Source of the DNA: Bremia lactucae
Lineage: Eukaryota > Oomycota > Peronosporomycetes > Peronosporales > Peronosporaceae
Assembly: GCF_004359215.1 (NCBI RefSeq)
Contig: NC_090613.1
Span: 6,392,035 to 6,456,034 of the forward strand
Length of the DNA: 64,000 nucleotides
Direction of reading: 5' to 3'
Shown: positions 22,801-33,475 of the stretch, in pieces
How the letters are laid out: each line of letters starts with the position of its first letter
Numbering within the stretch: position 1 is the first letter of the stretch
Notes under the pieces: model-generated
Databases searched by the model: none
Told to the model about the DNA's origin: nothing
Seen by the model: only the letters and a program-made list of their open reading frames with translations
Made by a program: the position numbers and the translations under genes

Positions 22801-22878
22801 AGTCGATCGGGGTCGGCCGCCTGGTAGATACCACGCGGGCGGTGGTGTACTGGACTTGTCGCTTCCACGAGCGATCAA
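22450..22878 (-). CDS. Possible antisense ORF of family F
   Basis: A 142-codon open frame opposite the chromodomain. Its N-terminus is Pro/Arg-rich (STPPPAWYLPGGRPR, APPLQPPRLAAPTQP). It occupies the same relative place as the antisense ORFs of A, B and C but shows no clear coiled coil or sequence match. It may be a shadow of the sense frame. Confidence 0.25.
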   Translation of the reverse strand: MIARGSDKSSTPPPAWYLPGGRPRSTRAVDAPPLQPPRLAAPTQPLNAPIVGQCRSRSPARAYTDEPPLGRPRTLVSDPEYQQQVWNAAPTYLMSEDGKVNACGSELMHSVHRRDDQHHDWYDGRQDHRQYIESHPRYLLRA

Positions 22879-23580
22879 CTCTCACACGCGTTCGGTCAGC
22901 TAGTTCTCTCGAATCTTCTCGAGCCACTCGGCCGGACTTGGCCGAGCAACCCTAACTCTTCACACTTTTCCACCACTCACGAGAGTGGATGTAGCAGCCG
23001 GCACGATCCGACTGCATGATCCCTCACAGACATCGTGTCGCAATGTGCTCAGTCGGTGTTGGGCATTGCGCGTTCACCGAGTACGAAAGCGTCTTTTCTC
23101 GAAAGAACTATGGACCAAAGATGTTCTGCACCACAAACCAGAAACCTCGACCAAGACTCGTCGAGCCATGCCGTCGTCACGTTGCGGTCTGGCGTAACTG
23201 ATTTTCCTTTGCTTCTACAAGACGTTCTAATAACTAGCAGATAGCGCCGCGGATCGTCGTCGCGTCGACGATCCCACTGCAGTCGTCCACGCTGTACGGC
23301 GTGAACGTGCCGACATATCGGTTTCCTGCCACCATGTCTTCAAGTCACGGTGTGGCTGTGTCTTTCAATATTCGTCCATGTCATGCGTCTCGGCTATCAT
23401 CGTCGAAGCGAGAAGCAGTGTGAGCGCTTTGAACAACGCAATGTCTCGTCGCACATGCGTAGTTCTCGAAGGCCGAGCACACTGCGAGAGCGCAGTGTGT
23501 GTCCCGCAATTCGTTTTTCCTTGTTTTGTATTTTTTTATTTGACTTTAGTGAAAGTGGTCACTATATTGAGTCGGAGTGT

Positions 23581-23850
23581 TGTAACGATGTACACAAAAT
23601 ACTCATTTAGGTGCGATACTAGATTTGAAATACTGATAGTAAGGATTAATTACAATTTACTATCTAAAGTAGATAGTGGCTGACTATTACGTTTAGGGGG
23701 ATCTAGATATTTTAGGACATCCCTAAAACAAATAAACTATCAGACCGGAAAATACTCGCTGCCACTCATGTCAACACTCGAGTGTCTCCCTTCCACGCTT
23801 CTCATCAGCGACCGTGAAAGTAAATCACTGAGCACAAAAGCCCAGTGGCA
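23581..23850 (+). repeat. 3' LTR of family F
   Basis: Begins TGTAACGATGTACACAAAAT and ends GCCCAGTGGCA. It aligns with 16829-17075 and carries a small extra segment near 23800. Confidence 0.75.
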
Positions 23851-24830
23851 GGTAACTCCGTGAAATAATTTCAGATCAAGATTTCCCGTCTCACGACGGA
23901 GTTTTGCAATCCGTGTTCAAATGACTTGGATCACGGTTGAAAATGTCAGCAATTGATGATCCTGAAGGACATTATCAGACAGAAGATGCAAATCGTTTTC
24001 TCGAAGAAATACTTCGCGATAACTCCACTCGTTTACTAGTAAAAGCGAGCTTTTGCCGATGGCGAGTTTTGCCATCAACAAATCAGTGCATGCTTCCGCA
24101 ATGCATAAAGCGTTTTTCGTGAATGGCTTATGCCATCCACCTTGTTTGGGAGTGGGAGGGGACTCGCTCGAAAAAACAACAATCATGCTCTTGCTCACCG
24201 CACATTGACTCTACGATCAATGCGAAGGACACCAATGTTGAATCAATCAAAATTGAAGGGGACAAACTGAACGATAGCAAAAAGGCTATTACTGACTTTT
24301 ATAACGATGCTGAGAAGACTCTGAATCGAGAACAATATTATGAGTGCGAACAATAATGCTCACTGATGAGAAAAATGACATCTAAGCAGTGCGCTTAGGT
24401 CACACTGAAGACAAAAATAAAGCCGAGTCATCGGATGAGCTAGAGAAGCAGTGGTCCAGGCTGAACGGATTCCATCGCTGATGCATGGAGTGACAGAAAT
24501 AGGATTTGACAAAAATGGAAAGCAAACGTTCTTTCATTTATTGCCGATGATCAAGTCATACTGGCTACGGTAAATCCACCAAAACATGAAGTTACGAATG
24601 TGGTCAGTAATAAATAACTAGTCAGGTATATAAGCTTATTTCGTGTACTGCACCGCCAAGGCAATGCGTACACGATCGAGCTGCCGCATAGGACGCGTAC
24701 GCATCCAACAGTTTTTGTCGGGCGTATCCGCCCGTACCAACAGTACGAGGCTTCTTCCGATTCTGAATCACTTCGGAATGGTCTAAGGCGTCTGCCAAGG
24801 CCTGATGGTTTCAAGCTAAAGCATGATATT
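23851..24830 (+). pseudogene. Element E2, second part: integrase core end and C-terminus
   Basis: Resumes the integrase (LRRSFAIRVQMTWITVENVS-type broken text, then FLEEILRDNS), then 24123-24356 (MAYAIHLVWEWEG, the PFYxNGL-equivalent region and acidic linker). At 24640-24760 the integrase C-terminal fold is clear: FRVLHRQGNAYTIELPHRTR and THPTFFVGRIRPYQQYE. Frameshifts and stops are present. Confidence 0.75.
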
Positions 24831-25871
24831 GCTGGGGTAAAGTATGGTTCTCACAAACCAGACATTCCACTTCACCTTCAAATATGAGATCTTTTGACGA
24901 GCTGTCACCAGCTTGTTTTGAAGGTTATGATATTTACATTCTTTCGCCAGGTGATCAGTCGCATCTTGCGCACATTTTTTCAACTGGTCTGGGGAAATAT
25001 AATCGACCGTCATCGCTAACTCGCGGCGACGGGATCGCTCGTAATCAATGTCCTCCCGTGAAATCTTGAAGAATGCGATCCAAGTCACGATGTTGACTCG
25101 GGATCGGCGAACTGGGTGTACTCGAGTTTCCTTCCCCCTCCACATCCATTGACGGATTCGAGTAATGTAAAGCGTTTCCTTGCTGAACGTTTATCGAACC
25201 ACCGTGAGGTGAAAGGAGTTCGAACGAGTTATATGTTTCGTTGGCCAGGGTATCCACCCTCACATGATAATTGAGATCCTAGTTCCCAACTGATGGTGGA
25301 CGTTCCGGGTTTTTGTCCAACAGTACGACAAGACACATCCTCATCGACGAGGAATTCATCAGAGAACGAGCGCTCCGCGCACGTTAAAGGATTGGAGGTT
25401 CTCAATCCCTTCGCGCATCTCACAAGAGATGAGCGTTCTCCAGTGGGGATCTATAAGGCATTTTACCCCCTTAAGGACATGACCTGCACCCATATAGCAA
25501 CATGGACATGAGTTCCCTCACGAGAATCAATGTATCACTGCCTCTCTAGGCAATCAAAGCAACTTAGAACTTGCACCTACGACGGCTCGTTTTTCGAACC
25601 GCTCACGGAAAGCATCAAGTTTGCCAAGCCAGACGTCGCGGCCTATATTCTGCACATTCTGTTCAAATGTTTAGAAAAAAGGAAAGATATACTTTGCCCG
25701 CTTACAAGTGTACCACGGTTGCCGGAAAAACATCGATAAAGAATTCTGTTTTGTCATCAACAGGCTTTTGAAGGCTGGATTAGTCCAACAGCGGAATATG
25801 GTACCGATCGTTGGTCATAAGATGACGCCGACCCGGCGCAGTCACCTTGGGAGTAGCAGGTGACTTATACC
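24816..25871 (-). CDS. Antisense ORF of E2, distal part (coiled coil and middle)
   Basis: The minus frame 25145-24816 (109 codons) reads YERSRRRELAMTVDYISPDQ, LKKCAQDATDHLAKECKYHN and LQNKLVTARQKISYLKV. It is collinear with the B coiled coil (HGKRRSLDQTV, LEECSKSAYSMLEYEGKYHD, VRDELSSAHRSVEDL). Upstream, near 25650-25570, GRDVWLGKLDAFRERFEKRA matches the B middle REAWLQRLKAI. In the same interval the sense strand has several stops. The N-terminal part lies beyond the C2 insertion, at 32407-32187. Confidence 0.55.
25150..25310 (+). pseudogene. Element E2 chromodomain
   Basis: Reads VKRFLAERLSNHREVKGVRT then SYMFRWPGYPPSHDN, stop, DPSSQL. This is a chromodomain like those of B and E1 ([17 protein letters not shown]), with the central Ser-Trp altered to a stop. 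Confidence 0.75.
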
Positions 25872-26342
25872 TGTAGCAGAGCCACCTTGCTCGTCAAGTC
25901 AGAGGAACTTATTGACTGAAAGAGTCTTTAAGTTCTATAGAACTAATAGGTTTAGCAAATCAGGGTAGCTTAGTGAATCCTAGTTCAAGGGATTCAGGGG
26001 TTCGTAGAACCAAGTTGCAACTAGTTCCCGAGAGTATGTCCTTCAAAAGACTTCTGTCTCTCGCAGAAAAATGCGCGAGCCTTCAAAAAACACTACACGC
26101 TTCAAGATCTAAAGGGAAACTAAAGACTATACTATTTTTTAAATTTAAAACCCTACCCTAGCTGAATTTAAATAGATTTCGGCCGCCAGATTTATATCTG
26201 GCGGTTAAACATATGTTACCCATAATAAATGATGTTTTTGGAATTTTGCGATTAACTATTCAAAAAAGAATTAAAGGGTGTTTTAACCATAAAGTAAACG
26301 TACTATAACAACGATTTACCGACCGAAGTGTGCCCCATTACA
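25872..26342 (-). repeat. 3' LTR of C copy 2
   Basis: On the minus strand it begins TGTAATGGGGCACACTTCGG and ends GGTGGCTCTGCTACA. It shares the CCGCCAGATATAAATCTGG block with the other C LTRs. Confidence 0.85.
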
Positions 26343-26448
26343 CTTACGGATCAGACTGTTGACACCTAGTGACAATATTCGCATCATTTCCTCATTGAGG
26401 TTGGAATATAAATAGCTAACCATTTAGTTGTGTTTTGCATTACTTTGT

Positions 26449-27668
26449 CTAATGACACCTAAGCGTGAGTCACAGACTCTTGGCGCCTTCCTCGGCGATA
26501 AGGAAATGGTGAACTATAAAAGTCACACACCATTGGGGGATGAAGAAAAAGAGCGTCTCTTCTACACCCCTCCTCGCGTTGACGAACGTCGGCGGCTCCC
26601 GAATCAGTTTCCAGAACGTGGTGCCGCAAACATTTTAGCTCCATTTCCCAGGACACTGGACTCTGAGTCCAACTTTATCACGAACCCGCTTTATGAAGAG
26701 CAACAGCAGGCAATCTTCATGGAGGGACTAGCTCGTCGTCGAGCTACAGAGACCTTGTGAAAGCAAAAGCTCACTGTGCATATCGATTTATGACGAAGAG
26801 CGCCTCACAGAGGTTACGGGTCTCAGCTTGGCCATCTGGACTTCCGGATCCAAGGCGAGGGCGTTAGAGGACTCGCTGCTTTTGATGCTCTTCATGAGCG
26901 ATACCTTACGCCAAAAATAATGCCGTGAGGTCAGTATTTGACGCGTTCGCCTGATCAGGCCCGTGGGATTTCGGTGACTTCAAGGAGGGAAATCCCGATC
27001 ATCTGGTCTATTAAAGAGTCTGCAGATGTGGCTGAGATTCGTTTGGAACGGAAGCTACGCTTTGATTTCGCTAAGCTTAAGGCCAAAAGCCAGCAACGTC
27101 CGGCGTGTATGCCTTAAAACGAGGGTAAGTCTAGCCAGCACTCCAGTGCTTTGGTTACACGCACAACCGCCGCACTGAGGCTATAGATCCATTTATTATC
27201 ATCTTTTTGGTGAAAAGCGTCGTTTGAATCATGTTGACCTGATCGCGGCGCTCGAAACGACAACGGCGCACGGGACATCTTGCCGAATTGAACTCCAATA
27301 ATTTTTTCCAAGAGGGGTACCCAAGTTACTTCACCAGATACTGGTATTAGCCCTTGCGACGACGTCACTTCACAAACTTGTCCACATGAAACTAAAGGTT
27401 CCCTCGTCATCGAGCAACGCGGGAGGGGGCCCAAATCGTGGTGGAAGTTTTCAATGCTCTAAAGAACGAGTTGCAACTTCTTCGTGAGGGCTTTGCTCGG
27501 ATTGAGGGTTCCTTTGACGCGGTCCAAAATTGTCTCTTAACGTTGTCAACAACCTTGTTTACAGGGCCAGCTGGAAATCCTGGTGAGGATGCAGCAATCT
27601 GCGGCATGTCCGCCTGTCTCGGCGCACGCAACTCCAAGTCCACGTGGGAAATGTTCCGTATGGCTTAA
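26449..27668 (+). CDS. Antisense ORF of family C, copy 2 (broken)
   Basis: Starts MTPKRESQTLGAFLGDKEMV and is open to 26760. After frameshifts it reads FDALHERYLTPKIMP (about 26885), RLERKLRFDFAKLKAKSQQR (27040-27110), SPDTGISPCDDVTSQ (27325-27380) and KNELQLLREGFARIEGSFDA (27465-27530). Copy C1 encodes matching text on its antisense strand (ALQEQYLTPKVM, NTSPDTGIGPYDDVAFRVS, KHEVQLLRDILARVKSSFET). From about 27180 on it overlaps the sense chromodomain and integrase C-terminus. Function unknown; the C-terminal part has coiled-coil character. Confidence 0.55.
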
Positions 27669-28840
27669 GCAAGCCGACGTTGAGCACTTGGCTTGTACGC
27701 AGCTTGCTAGGAAGGTCTAGCGTATAAGTTACGCTCTTGTTGGCCATGACCGTAAATGGTCCAATAAAGCGCGGACACAATTAGGTCTTGAATACCGCGG
27801 AAATCAAGTTTGCAGGTAGGTTCTTAGCGTTTAACAAAACTCGATCTCCGACCGAATAAGAATTAATACAACTTCTGCCTGTAGCGCCAGCTTGCTCTTC
27901 CTGTTTGTCTTGGCTATCAGCCATCGTACCACGGTCATGGCTTAAGGCAGTAAATCGCGTCGCGAGAAACTCGCTTACATGTTTCCGAACGGTTATGGGG
28001 CTTATATCAGCAAGAATATTAGCTAATTCTCACGTCATGGTCGTTAAATGAGAGATCTCATAATCTGGCCTGCGTGATAAAGCATCAGCCAAAGTATTTC
28101 GCTTGCCAGGCTTATATTTCACCTCGAAATAGTATTCGGCGACTAAGTTGCAGTGCGTAAAGACGAGTGATCTGTATGTATTACAAACGGCTTAAAGCCT
28201 AGCAGATGAACTCTGAATTTGACTCGAGCATACTTTATTGCAATAACTCTTCGTCATGAACTGGGTGGTTCTTTTCCGCAGCTTTAAGCTGCTAGACTCG
28301 AACGCAATTACACGTTCACGCCCAGCATCATCTGTTTGTAACAGAGCACTGCAAATAACAAAGTCCGATGCGTCACAGAGGAACTAAAAGGCCAATTTGG
28401 ATTTGGCAGAGCCAGATTCGGGGCATTCATAAGACTATCCTTAACTGCTTGAAAACATCATTCTCGGTGCTACTCCAGCACCAATCAGTTTCGTTTTTAA
28501 GGAGATAAGCTAATGGCTTAGCCATATCATTCTCGCCATATTTGTGTAAGTAGATGGCGAGACCTAACCCACGCAGATCCTTTTGGTTTTTAAGAATCGG
28601 CCAATCAGCTATGGCTTTTACCTTAGCGGGATCCGCTTCAAGGCCTCGCATCCAAATGAAGCATCCAAGAAGATAATTTCTTCTGCGCCACAAATGCATT
28701 AGATGCAATGGCATACAATTAATTTGTGCGCATACACTCGAGCGCTGCTCACAAATGGTCCATGTGGTTTTCCACATCCGTCTGGCCCTGTTCCGCACGA
28801 CTGTGGACAAATATGTCATCAAACTAAGTCTGTGCATAAA
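27180..28840 (-). pseudogene. C copy 2: connection region to integrase C-terminus and chromodomain
   Basis: Minus strand: 28837-28427 covers the end of RT and thumb (GLEADPAKVKAIADWPILKN, YGENDMAKPLAYLLKNETDW). RNase H is frameshifted text down to about 28080, near ALADALSRRPDYE. Most of the integrase zinc domain and core is missing. The C-terminal fold is at 27780-27640 (CPRFIGPFTVMANKSVTYTL) and a worn chromodomain at about 27350-27230 (RRRKGQYQYLVKWLGY-type). The deletion of the DDE core makes this copy integration-incompetent. Confidence 0.75.
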
Positions 28841-28892
28841 ATCGTCTAGTGACGCAGCTGTTCCGATGGAACAGCTGCGTCACTAGACGATT
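28840..28892. repeat. Perfect 25-bp palindrome in RT of C copy 2
   Basis: Arms 28840-28864 and 28868-28892 are exact reverse complements (AATCGTCTAGTGACGCAGCT... on both strands) around the 3-nt loop GAT. The minus-strand arm encodes the RT segment FNRLVTQLF. The other arm replaces the codons that should follow, so the palindrome arose by copying one arm in reverse. Confidence 0.95.
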
Positions 28893-28894
28893 CA

Positions 28895-30000
28895 ATGTTG
28901 CCGGGGCGTTGGAAAGCCCTTGTGGCATAACCAACCACTACCAAAGTATACCGCTTGGGGTGGTAGCCGCGGTAAGCAGGATATCGCTAGCTCGCATGAC
29001 CAGTTGGTAATAACCATCGACTAAGTCAAGTGCACTGTACATTGCATCCCATCATATTGTTCTGAAGAGCATCTTTTCTAGGAATGAGAGTTTGTGCTGC
29101 TACAGTGGCAGCATTAAGCTTATTATAGGCATGTACAATGCGCCATTTACCATTTGGCTCGTTGACACAAAATGTCGGTGTCGAATTGGGAAATTGCTCT
29201 CTTGTACTATTCCATCCTCGTGCTTATACGGAAGAAATCGTCAATGACGTCAAACTGTTCTACTCTGCGCAATAAGTGCAGATTTGGTGTCATCTAGAAC
29301 AGCGTCGTCCAGAAGTGACGATGAGTTTAACTCAATCGTTGGTCGAATGACTACCATCTCAGATAAGTGTCCAGCCTTTAAGGCTCGGCTGCACTCATCA
29401 ATAGACATTTCGTCTAGTTCAAAAAGAGCATGTAACGGAGAAATTGCCGCAAGGCTAACTTCTTCCTCAATGTAACCAGTTACACCATTTACAAGCGTGT
29501 GTAATTGCTCACTCGTATCACTTTGTGAGGGTATAAACGCTTCGCGTCTACCCAGTCTTGGAGTGGAGACAATACGCCACATAGAGGCCGGGACATTCAC
29601 GTCCTCGGGTTTTCCAGCCTGTATTGGTTCTATACAAGACATGGTGTCTAATTTAACACCCGACAAGGAGTTAGGTAACTCAATTTCCTTATCCGGTTAA
29701 CGTTTACGTGTTGCTTCACGTGCATTAGAAGGGTTTGACCCAAGATGCCCTGGCGAACCGCCAATAGTGTCCTTAATGACACTCAGTATGGTGCCATTTC
29801 GGCCGACCACACTCGGTGGACTAAGACGTGCCACTCCACGTATCTCAAAGATTTTGCACCCTTATGGTCCTGGCGAACCGCCAATAGTGTCACTACTGAC
29901 ACTCAGTATGGTGCCACCTCGGTCGGCCACACTCGGTGGAGTTAGACGTGCCACGCAACGTATATTTGGGATATAGCACCCTTGATGACTCGGTCTTAAG
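28895..30000 (-). pseudogene. C copy 2: pre-RT linker and RT N-terminal half
   Basis: 29666-29250 encodes the linker before RT (KLDTMSCIEPIQAGKPEDVN, MSIDECSRALKAGHLSEMVV), the same text as copy C1 at 42270-42660. RT then runs toward 28900 with FCVNEPNGKWRIVHAYNKLN-like text in broken frames (29170-29110), LHLVDGYYQL-type text near 29025, and a final LSNAPATFNRLVTQLF cut by the palindrome. Multiple stops are present. Confidence 0.75.
29750..29989. repeat. 120-bp tandem duplication in the C copy 2 linker
   Basis: TGGCGAACCGCCAATAGTGT occurs at 29751 and again at 29871, and similarity continues through each 120-bp unit to the GCACCCTT block. Copy C1 has the unit once (about 42070-42190), so this is a local duplication in C2. 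Confidence 0.85.
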
Positions 30001-30099
30001 CCAACAACAATGCTTTCAGCATTCAGCGAATCGTTATTATAATGAGTATCACTTGACGGAGTACGTGCCGTTCCACTCCCTTTTTCTAAGTCACGCTCC

Positions 30100-30640
30100 C
30101 AATTATTGTTTTAACATCGAAGTTTATCAACTCAGACATTCCAATGTCTAACACACTGACAAACTCAGTCAATGATCCCGCCAATAGCGCTATTGTTGCC
30201 TTGCAAAGGTGGGTTCATGACTCTTCAAAACGCTGCAAGGAACATTACGCGTGGAGCCAAAGGAATTAGCCCTCCAATCGATCCACGGCTCATGGTGTTC
30301 AAGCCAGGCCATGTCAAGGATGAATCCAAATCAAGGACGAGACAGCGTTCCATGCTGTCAAAATCCAGAAACTTTATGCCTAAGTTCAATCGAACTTTAG
30401 GAAGAGTGACACGATACCCAATCGCTAAGCGAACAGTTAATGTATCACTTTCATGCGCTGTAAGCGCCTCAACGTTATGTTGATTTCCCTGAAGGTAAAG
30501 ACGTCAAGCATAATTGCAAGACGCTCCTGAGTCCATTAAAATTGACCATGGCTTATCAAAGTCGCTTAAGCGACTAAAAGCCAGGATTGTACTCACGCCT
30601 GGAGTCATTACACCGAGCTAATTGGGGCTAGGTCCTGTTT
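30100..30640 (-). pseudogene. C copy 2 protease region
   Basis: On the minus strand 30640-30500 reads a tail like APISSV, TPGVSTILAF and SRLSDFDKPWSILMDSGAS, corresponding to the C1 text KGFDKPCTNLIDSGASCNY, the aspartic protease active site. The remainder to about 30100 is frameshifted. Confidence 0.6.
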
Positions 30641-30643
30641 AGT

Positions 30644-31692
30644 TTAATCTCCTAGAGGTTTAACAGAGTCTATGTCTTTCCCAGTAGGGCGCTTCGCACC
30701 TACTGGGTATCGACATTTTCCCGCACCGTGCCAGATTTCTGGTATAGGTCGGAGTTGGTGCTCTTTCCAGCTTTCCGCGTATTTCGTAGGGGACAAGCCG
30801 GACGTAAGGTTTCCGTGCATCCGCACATAAACATCTACGGATGTTTGATGCTGTTCAACAGCTTGGAGTGCTTCTTTTCCCTCCTCAGCGAGGTTTAGAT
30901 CTATGAGTTCTGGTCTAGCCGATACCGAAGTGCTCAAAGAGCTTGTACGGTAAACAGGCGTGCCAAAATGAGCGGGCCTAATGTCGAATTTAGCACATAG
31001 CGCTATGGCAACTGCCTCCTCGAAACTAGCACGATGGAAATGAAATGATACCGTTCTGGCAACTTCTCATTGAGACCCCCATGAAAACCGTTACGACAAT
31101 TGCTTCTTGCACCAGGTCTAAGATGCAAAGAGAGTTCTCCATTCCTGGGCATAGTTTCCTAGGCATTGTTTACCCTGACGAGTCGCTATTAGCCGTGATC
31201 GCATACGAGAAGCCTGATCAGGCGATGCAAACATGCAAGTCATTTGCTGTTTTAGCAAAACCCATGAGGGAAAAGTGACGTTTATCGACGTGCTGCACGA
31301 GAGTGCCCATGCCATGGCTCGACCTTCGAGCTTGGAAATGGTTATGGCCACTTTTTTCGTTCTGTTAGGAATAGGGCCGGATCTATGGAAGGCTTTATCG
31401 GCTTGATTAAAAAAGAAGGTTTTCTCCCTCTTTACCCTCAAATGTCCAAAGAAGGGCGGGGCTTGGGCTCTAGATGAGGTACCGAAATGTACGTAGTTGG
31501 TATAGATGCCGTCAAGTGGTTCTGTACCTGTCCGAGAAGACAGAATTCGTATTGCATAAAGGCTTCAAGCCTTGCATCCAGAATCTCTGGTCCCTGTGAC
31601 ATGATCATTTTAATATGTTGTAGCCCAAACAAGGTTTTGCGATTCTTAAATGCTGCGCGTTTCGTCTGTGAAATGTCTGGAAACGTTTCCAT
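30644..31692 (-). pseudogene. C copy 2 gag
   Basis: 31692-31438 starts METFPDISQTKRAAFKNRKT and contains RLEAFMQYEFCLLGQVQNHL. 31441-31118 continues with KKVAITISKLEGRAMAWALS, LLKQQMTCMFASPDQASRMR and GNYAQEWRTLFAS, a typical gypsy capsid region. 30937-30644 is the C-terminal tail, where a zinc knuckle is expected but degraded. A frameshift near 31118 separates the parts. Confidence 0.8.
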
Positions 31693-31733
31693 TTCAGCAG
31701 AGGCTTAGTTTAATAAAGACTCAGGCGTAGATT

Positions 31734-31750
31734 TACTACGATTGCTACCA
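31734..31750 (-). other. Primer binding site of C copy 2
   Basis: TGGTAGCAATCGTAGTA (minus strand) starts 2 bp after the LTR end. Copy C1 has TGGTAGCACTCGTAGTC in the same place (about 45444-45460). Confidence 0.55.
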
Positions 31751-31752
31751 GG

Positions 31753-32186
31753 TGTAGCGGAGCTCACTTAGTTTTATAGAACTAGTAGATTTAACAACTC
31801 AGGGAGTCGTACAAGCTAGTTTACCTCGGTGAATCTTTATTCAAGGGATTCTAGGGTTTATTAACCAAATGGGAACTAGTGCCCGAGAGTATGTATCTTA
31901 GAAAGTCTTCTGTCTCTCACAGATCGGCGCGCAACTCTTAGGAAGGCACTAGACGCTTTAAGATTAAATTGGGAAATGAACTTTATTCCATTATATAAAC
32001 CTAATACCTTATCCTAGCTAAAATTAAATAGATTTCGACCGCCAGATTTAGATCTGGCGCTACCACATATGATACCCATAATGAATGAATTTAAGTGATT
32101 AACTATTTAAAACAAATAAAAGGGTACTTTCCCTTTTAATTAAATCTACCGCAGCAACAACACCAGATGAAGTGAGCCCCATTGCA
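31753..32186 (-). repeat. 5' LTR of C copy 2
   Basis: On the minus strand it begins TGCAATGGGGCTCACTTCAT and ends GAGCTCCGCTACA. It is followed 2 bp later by TGGTAGCAATCGTAGTA, the primer binding site. Confidence 0.85.
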
Positions 32187-32407
32187 GTACCAGTCACGTC
32201 CAATGGGAATAGAAGGGGACGTTTTCCCTCAGTAGACACATAAGCGTCTTGTGAAACATTCGCATCGCTAACAGCTGCGCTGAGCCGTGCAGCTGCTAGC
32301 TTTGCTGCCTCACAGGCGACGCGCACGGGTTTTGAAACGCAATTGAAAGTCGGAATCATAAAAAAGTGGTATTCAACAAAGATAGACATAATACTTCTCT
32401 CTGTCAC
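32187..32407 (-). CDS. Antisense ORF of E2, N-terminal part
   Basis: The frame starts MTERSIMSIFVEYHFFMIPT and contains VSKPVRVACEAAKLAAARLS and DANVSQDAYVSTEGKR. It compares with the E1/B antisense N-termini ([20 protein letters not shown]). It begins about 45 bp inside the E2 3' LTR and is cut by the C2 insertion at 32186. Confidence 0.5.
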
Positions 32408-32451
32408 TTTACATTAGTCACTATAGTTACTGTTCTTTAAGATGGGAATGA

Positions 32452-32941
32452 TGTAACGGGAACTTTCGTTACATAAGTATTATTTAATATAAGATTAATG
32501 ATATTTATTATTTTACATGAGAGGAAATAAATAAAGAAGTACTTAATTTGTGTATTTCGCTAAAGTTGGCTTTATAGTTCAAATATTACCAAAATTGGTA
32601 ATATTGATGCAATAAGATATAAGATCTATTGATTCGCTAATCGTTACAAGACACGTCAGGCGTCGCGCAAGGAGGCGCATTGCAAAGTTGGTTATCAATA
32701 TTTGAAGCCAGTCGATAGAAGATCGTTAGCAAAGAACTAAATATACTAATACAGTTTAACTTTTTCTCTATCTTAAAGCCTTGGAAGAGTTTAACATTTG
32801 TGGCCAAGGCTTATTAGCTACTAATAACCTTCTTCTGCACGTCGTGAACGGTAAGTAGTCGAGGTATCCCACCTTCACCCTGTTTCAGTGAGGTTGACTA
32901 GTGCTGTTAACAGTTCTAGCATAGGGTGCCTCTTCATTTAT
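32452..32941 (+). repeat. 3' LTR (type E) of E2, 5' part
   Basis: Starts TGTAACGGGAACTTTCGTTAC after the purine-rich tract TTTAAGATGGGAATGA. It is interrupted at 32941 by a solo family-A LTR. Its own end beyond 33475 could not be placed. Confidence 0.6.
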
Positions 32942-33475
32942 TGTAGGCGGGCTCGTCGTAATGCGGCCACGCTCTACTTAGACACACATCCTAGCATAGC
33001 GAGGAAGCGGTAAGACCGTCTTCTCTTGCGTGCAGTGAGGTAGTTCTGGTGGGTGCCTTAGCGACCTCACCCAACTCACTAAGTACTTTAGTTAAGTGTC
33101 GTCATGGGAGCGGTAATCCGGCTCCTTGTGCGCACTTACCAAGTAGGAAGTAGTTTTCAAGCTGATTTACATTTAATCGCATTATATAAAAAAAACCTAT
33201 ATATACCAATCAAAATGTCATCTCTATAGATAACATTTAATATGTATTGCAAGCGTATCTTTCTAGATACCTCGCGTAACGGATGATGCTAGCCATCATC
33301 CCTCCTAATGTGAATGCACCTATGTGCATCACATACACAAGGGTTGGTCACAAATGTGAACCACACCCGAGTGCTGGGTCTAATTACTTTAGTGTAGTAA
33401 TTGACCATCCCCATAAGTACACCAAGTGTACTTAGCGGGGACTGTGTATCATTAGGGCACCTTTAGCCCGTTACA
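32942..33475 (-). repeat. Solo LTR of family A with 5-bp target duplication
   Basis: 534 bp from TGTAGGCGGGCTCGTCG to AGCCCGTTACA, flanked on both sides by TTTAT (32937-32941 and 33476-33480). It is homologous to the LTRs at 2067-2622 and 50966-51498. The exact duplication and the absence of element body identify it as a recombined solo LTR. Confidence 0.95.

Larger units (their letters stand above)
16829..23850 (+). mobile_element. Family F Ty3/gypsy element inserted in the E2 integrase
   Basis: LTRs of 247 bp and 270 bp bracket gag, protease, RT, RNase H, integrase and chromodomain in the usual gypsy order. The E2 integrase reads FVDTIFPLHG before it and continues with a SDQDF-like stretch after it, so the insertion interrupts one codon series. 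The flanks (GGAAT and GGTAA) do not give an exact target duplication. The interior is GC-richer than the neighbouring elements. Confidence 0.85.
25872..32186 (-). mobile_element. Family C copy 2: full-length nested Ty3/gypsy element
   Basis: LTRs at 25872-26342 and 31753-32186 enclose gag, protease, RT, RNase H and integrase on the minus strand, and an antisense ORF on the plus strand near the 3' LTR. The 5-bp flanks ATACC (25867-25871) and GTACC (32187-32191) agree at 4 of 5 positions, a target-site duplication with one substitution. It split the E2 antisense ORF/3' region. The LTRs have diverged visibly, so this copy is older than C copy 1. Confidence 0.85.

Noticed and set aside
16824..23855. 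Exact target duplication for family F
   Set aside because: Flanks GGAAT and GGTAA differ; the insertion is supported by the interrupted integrase, not by a duplication.
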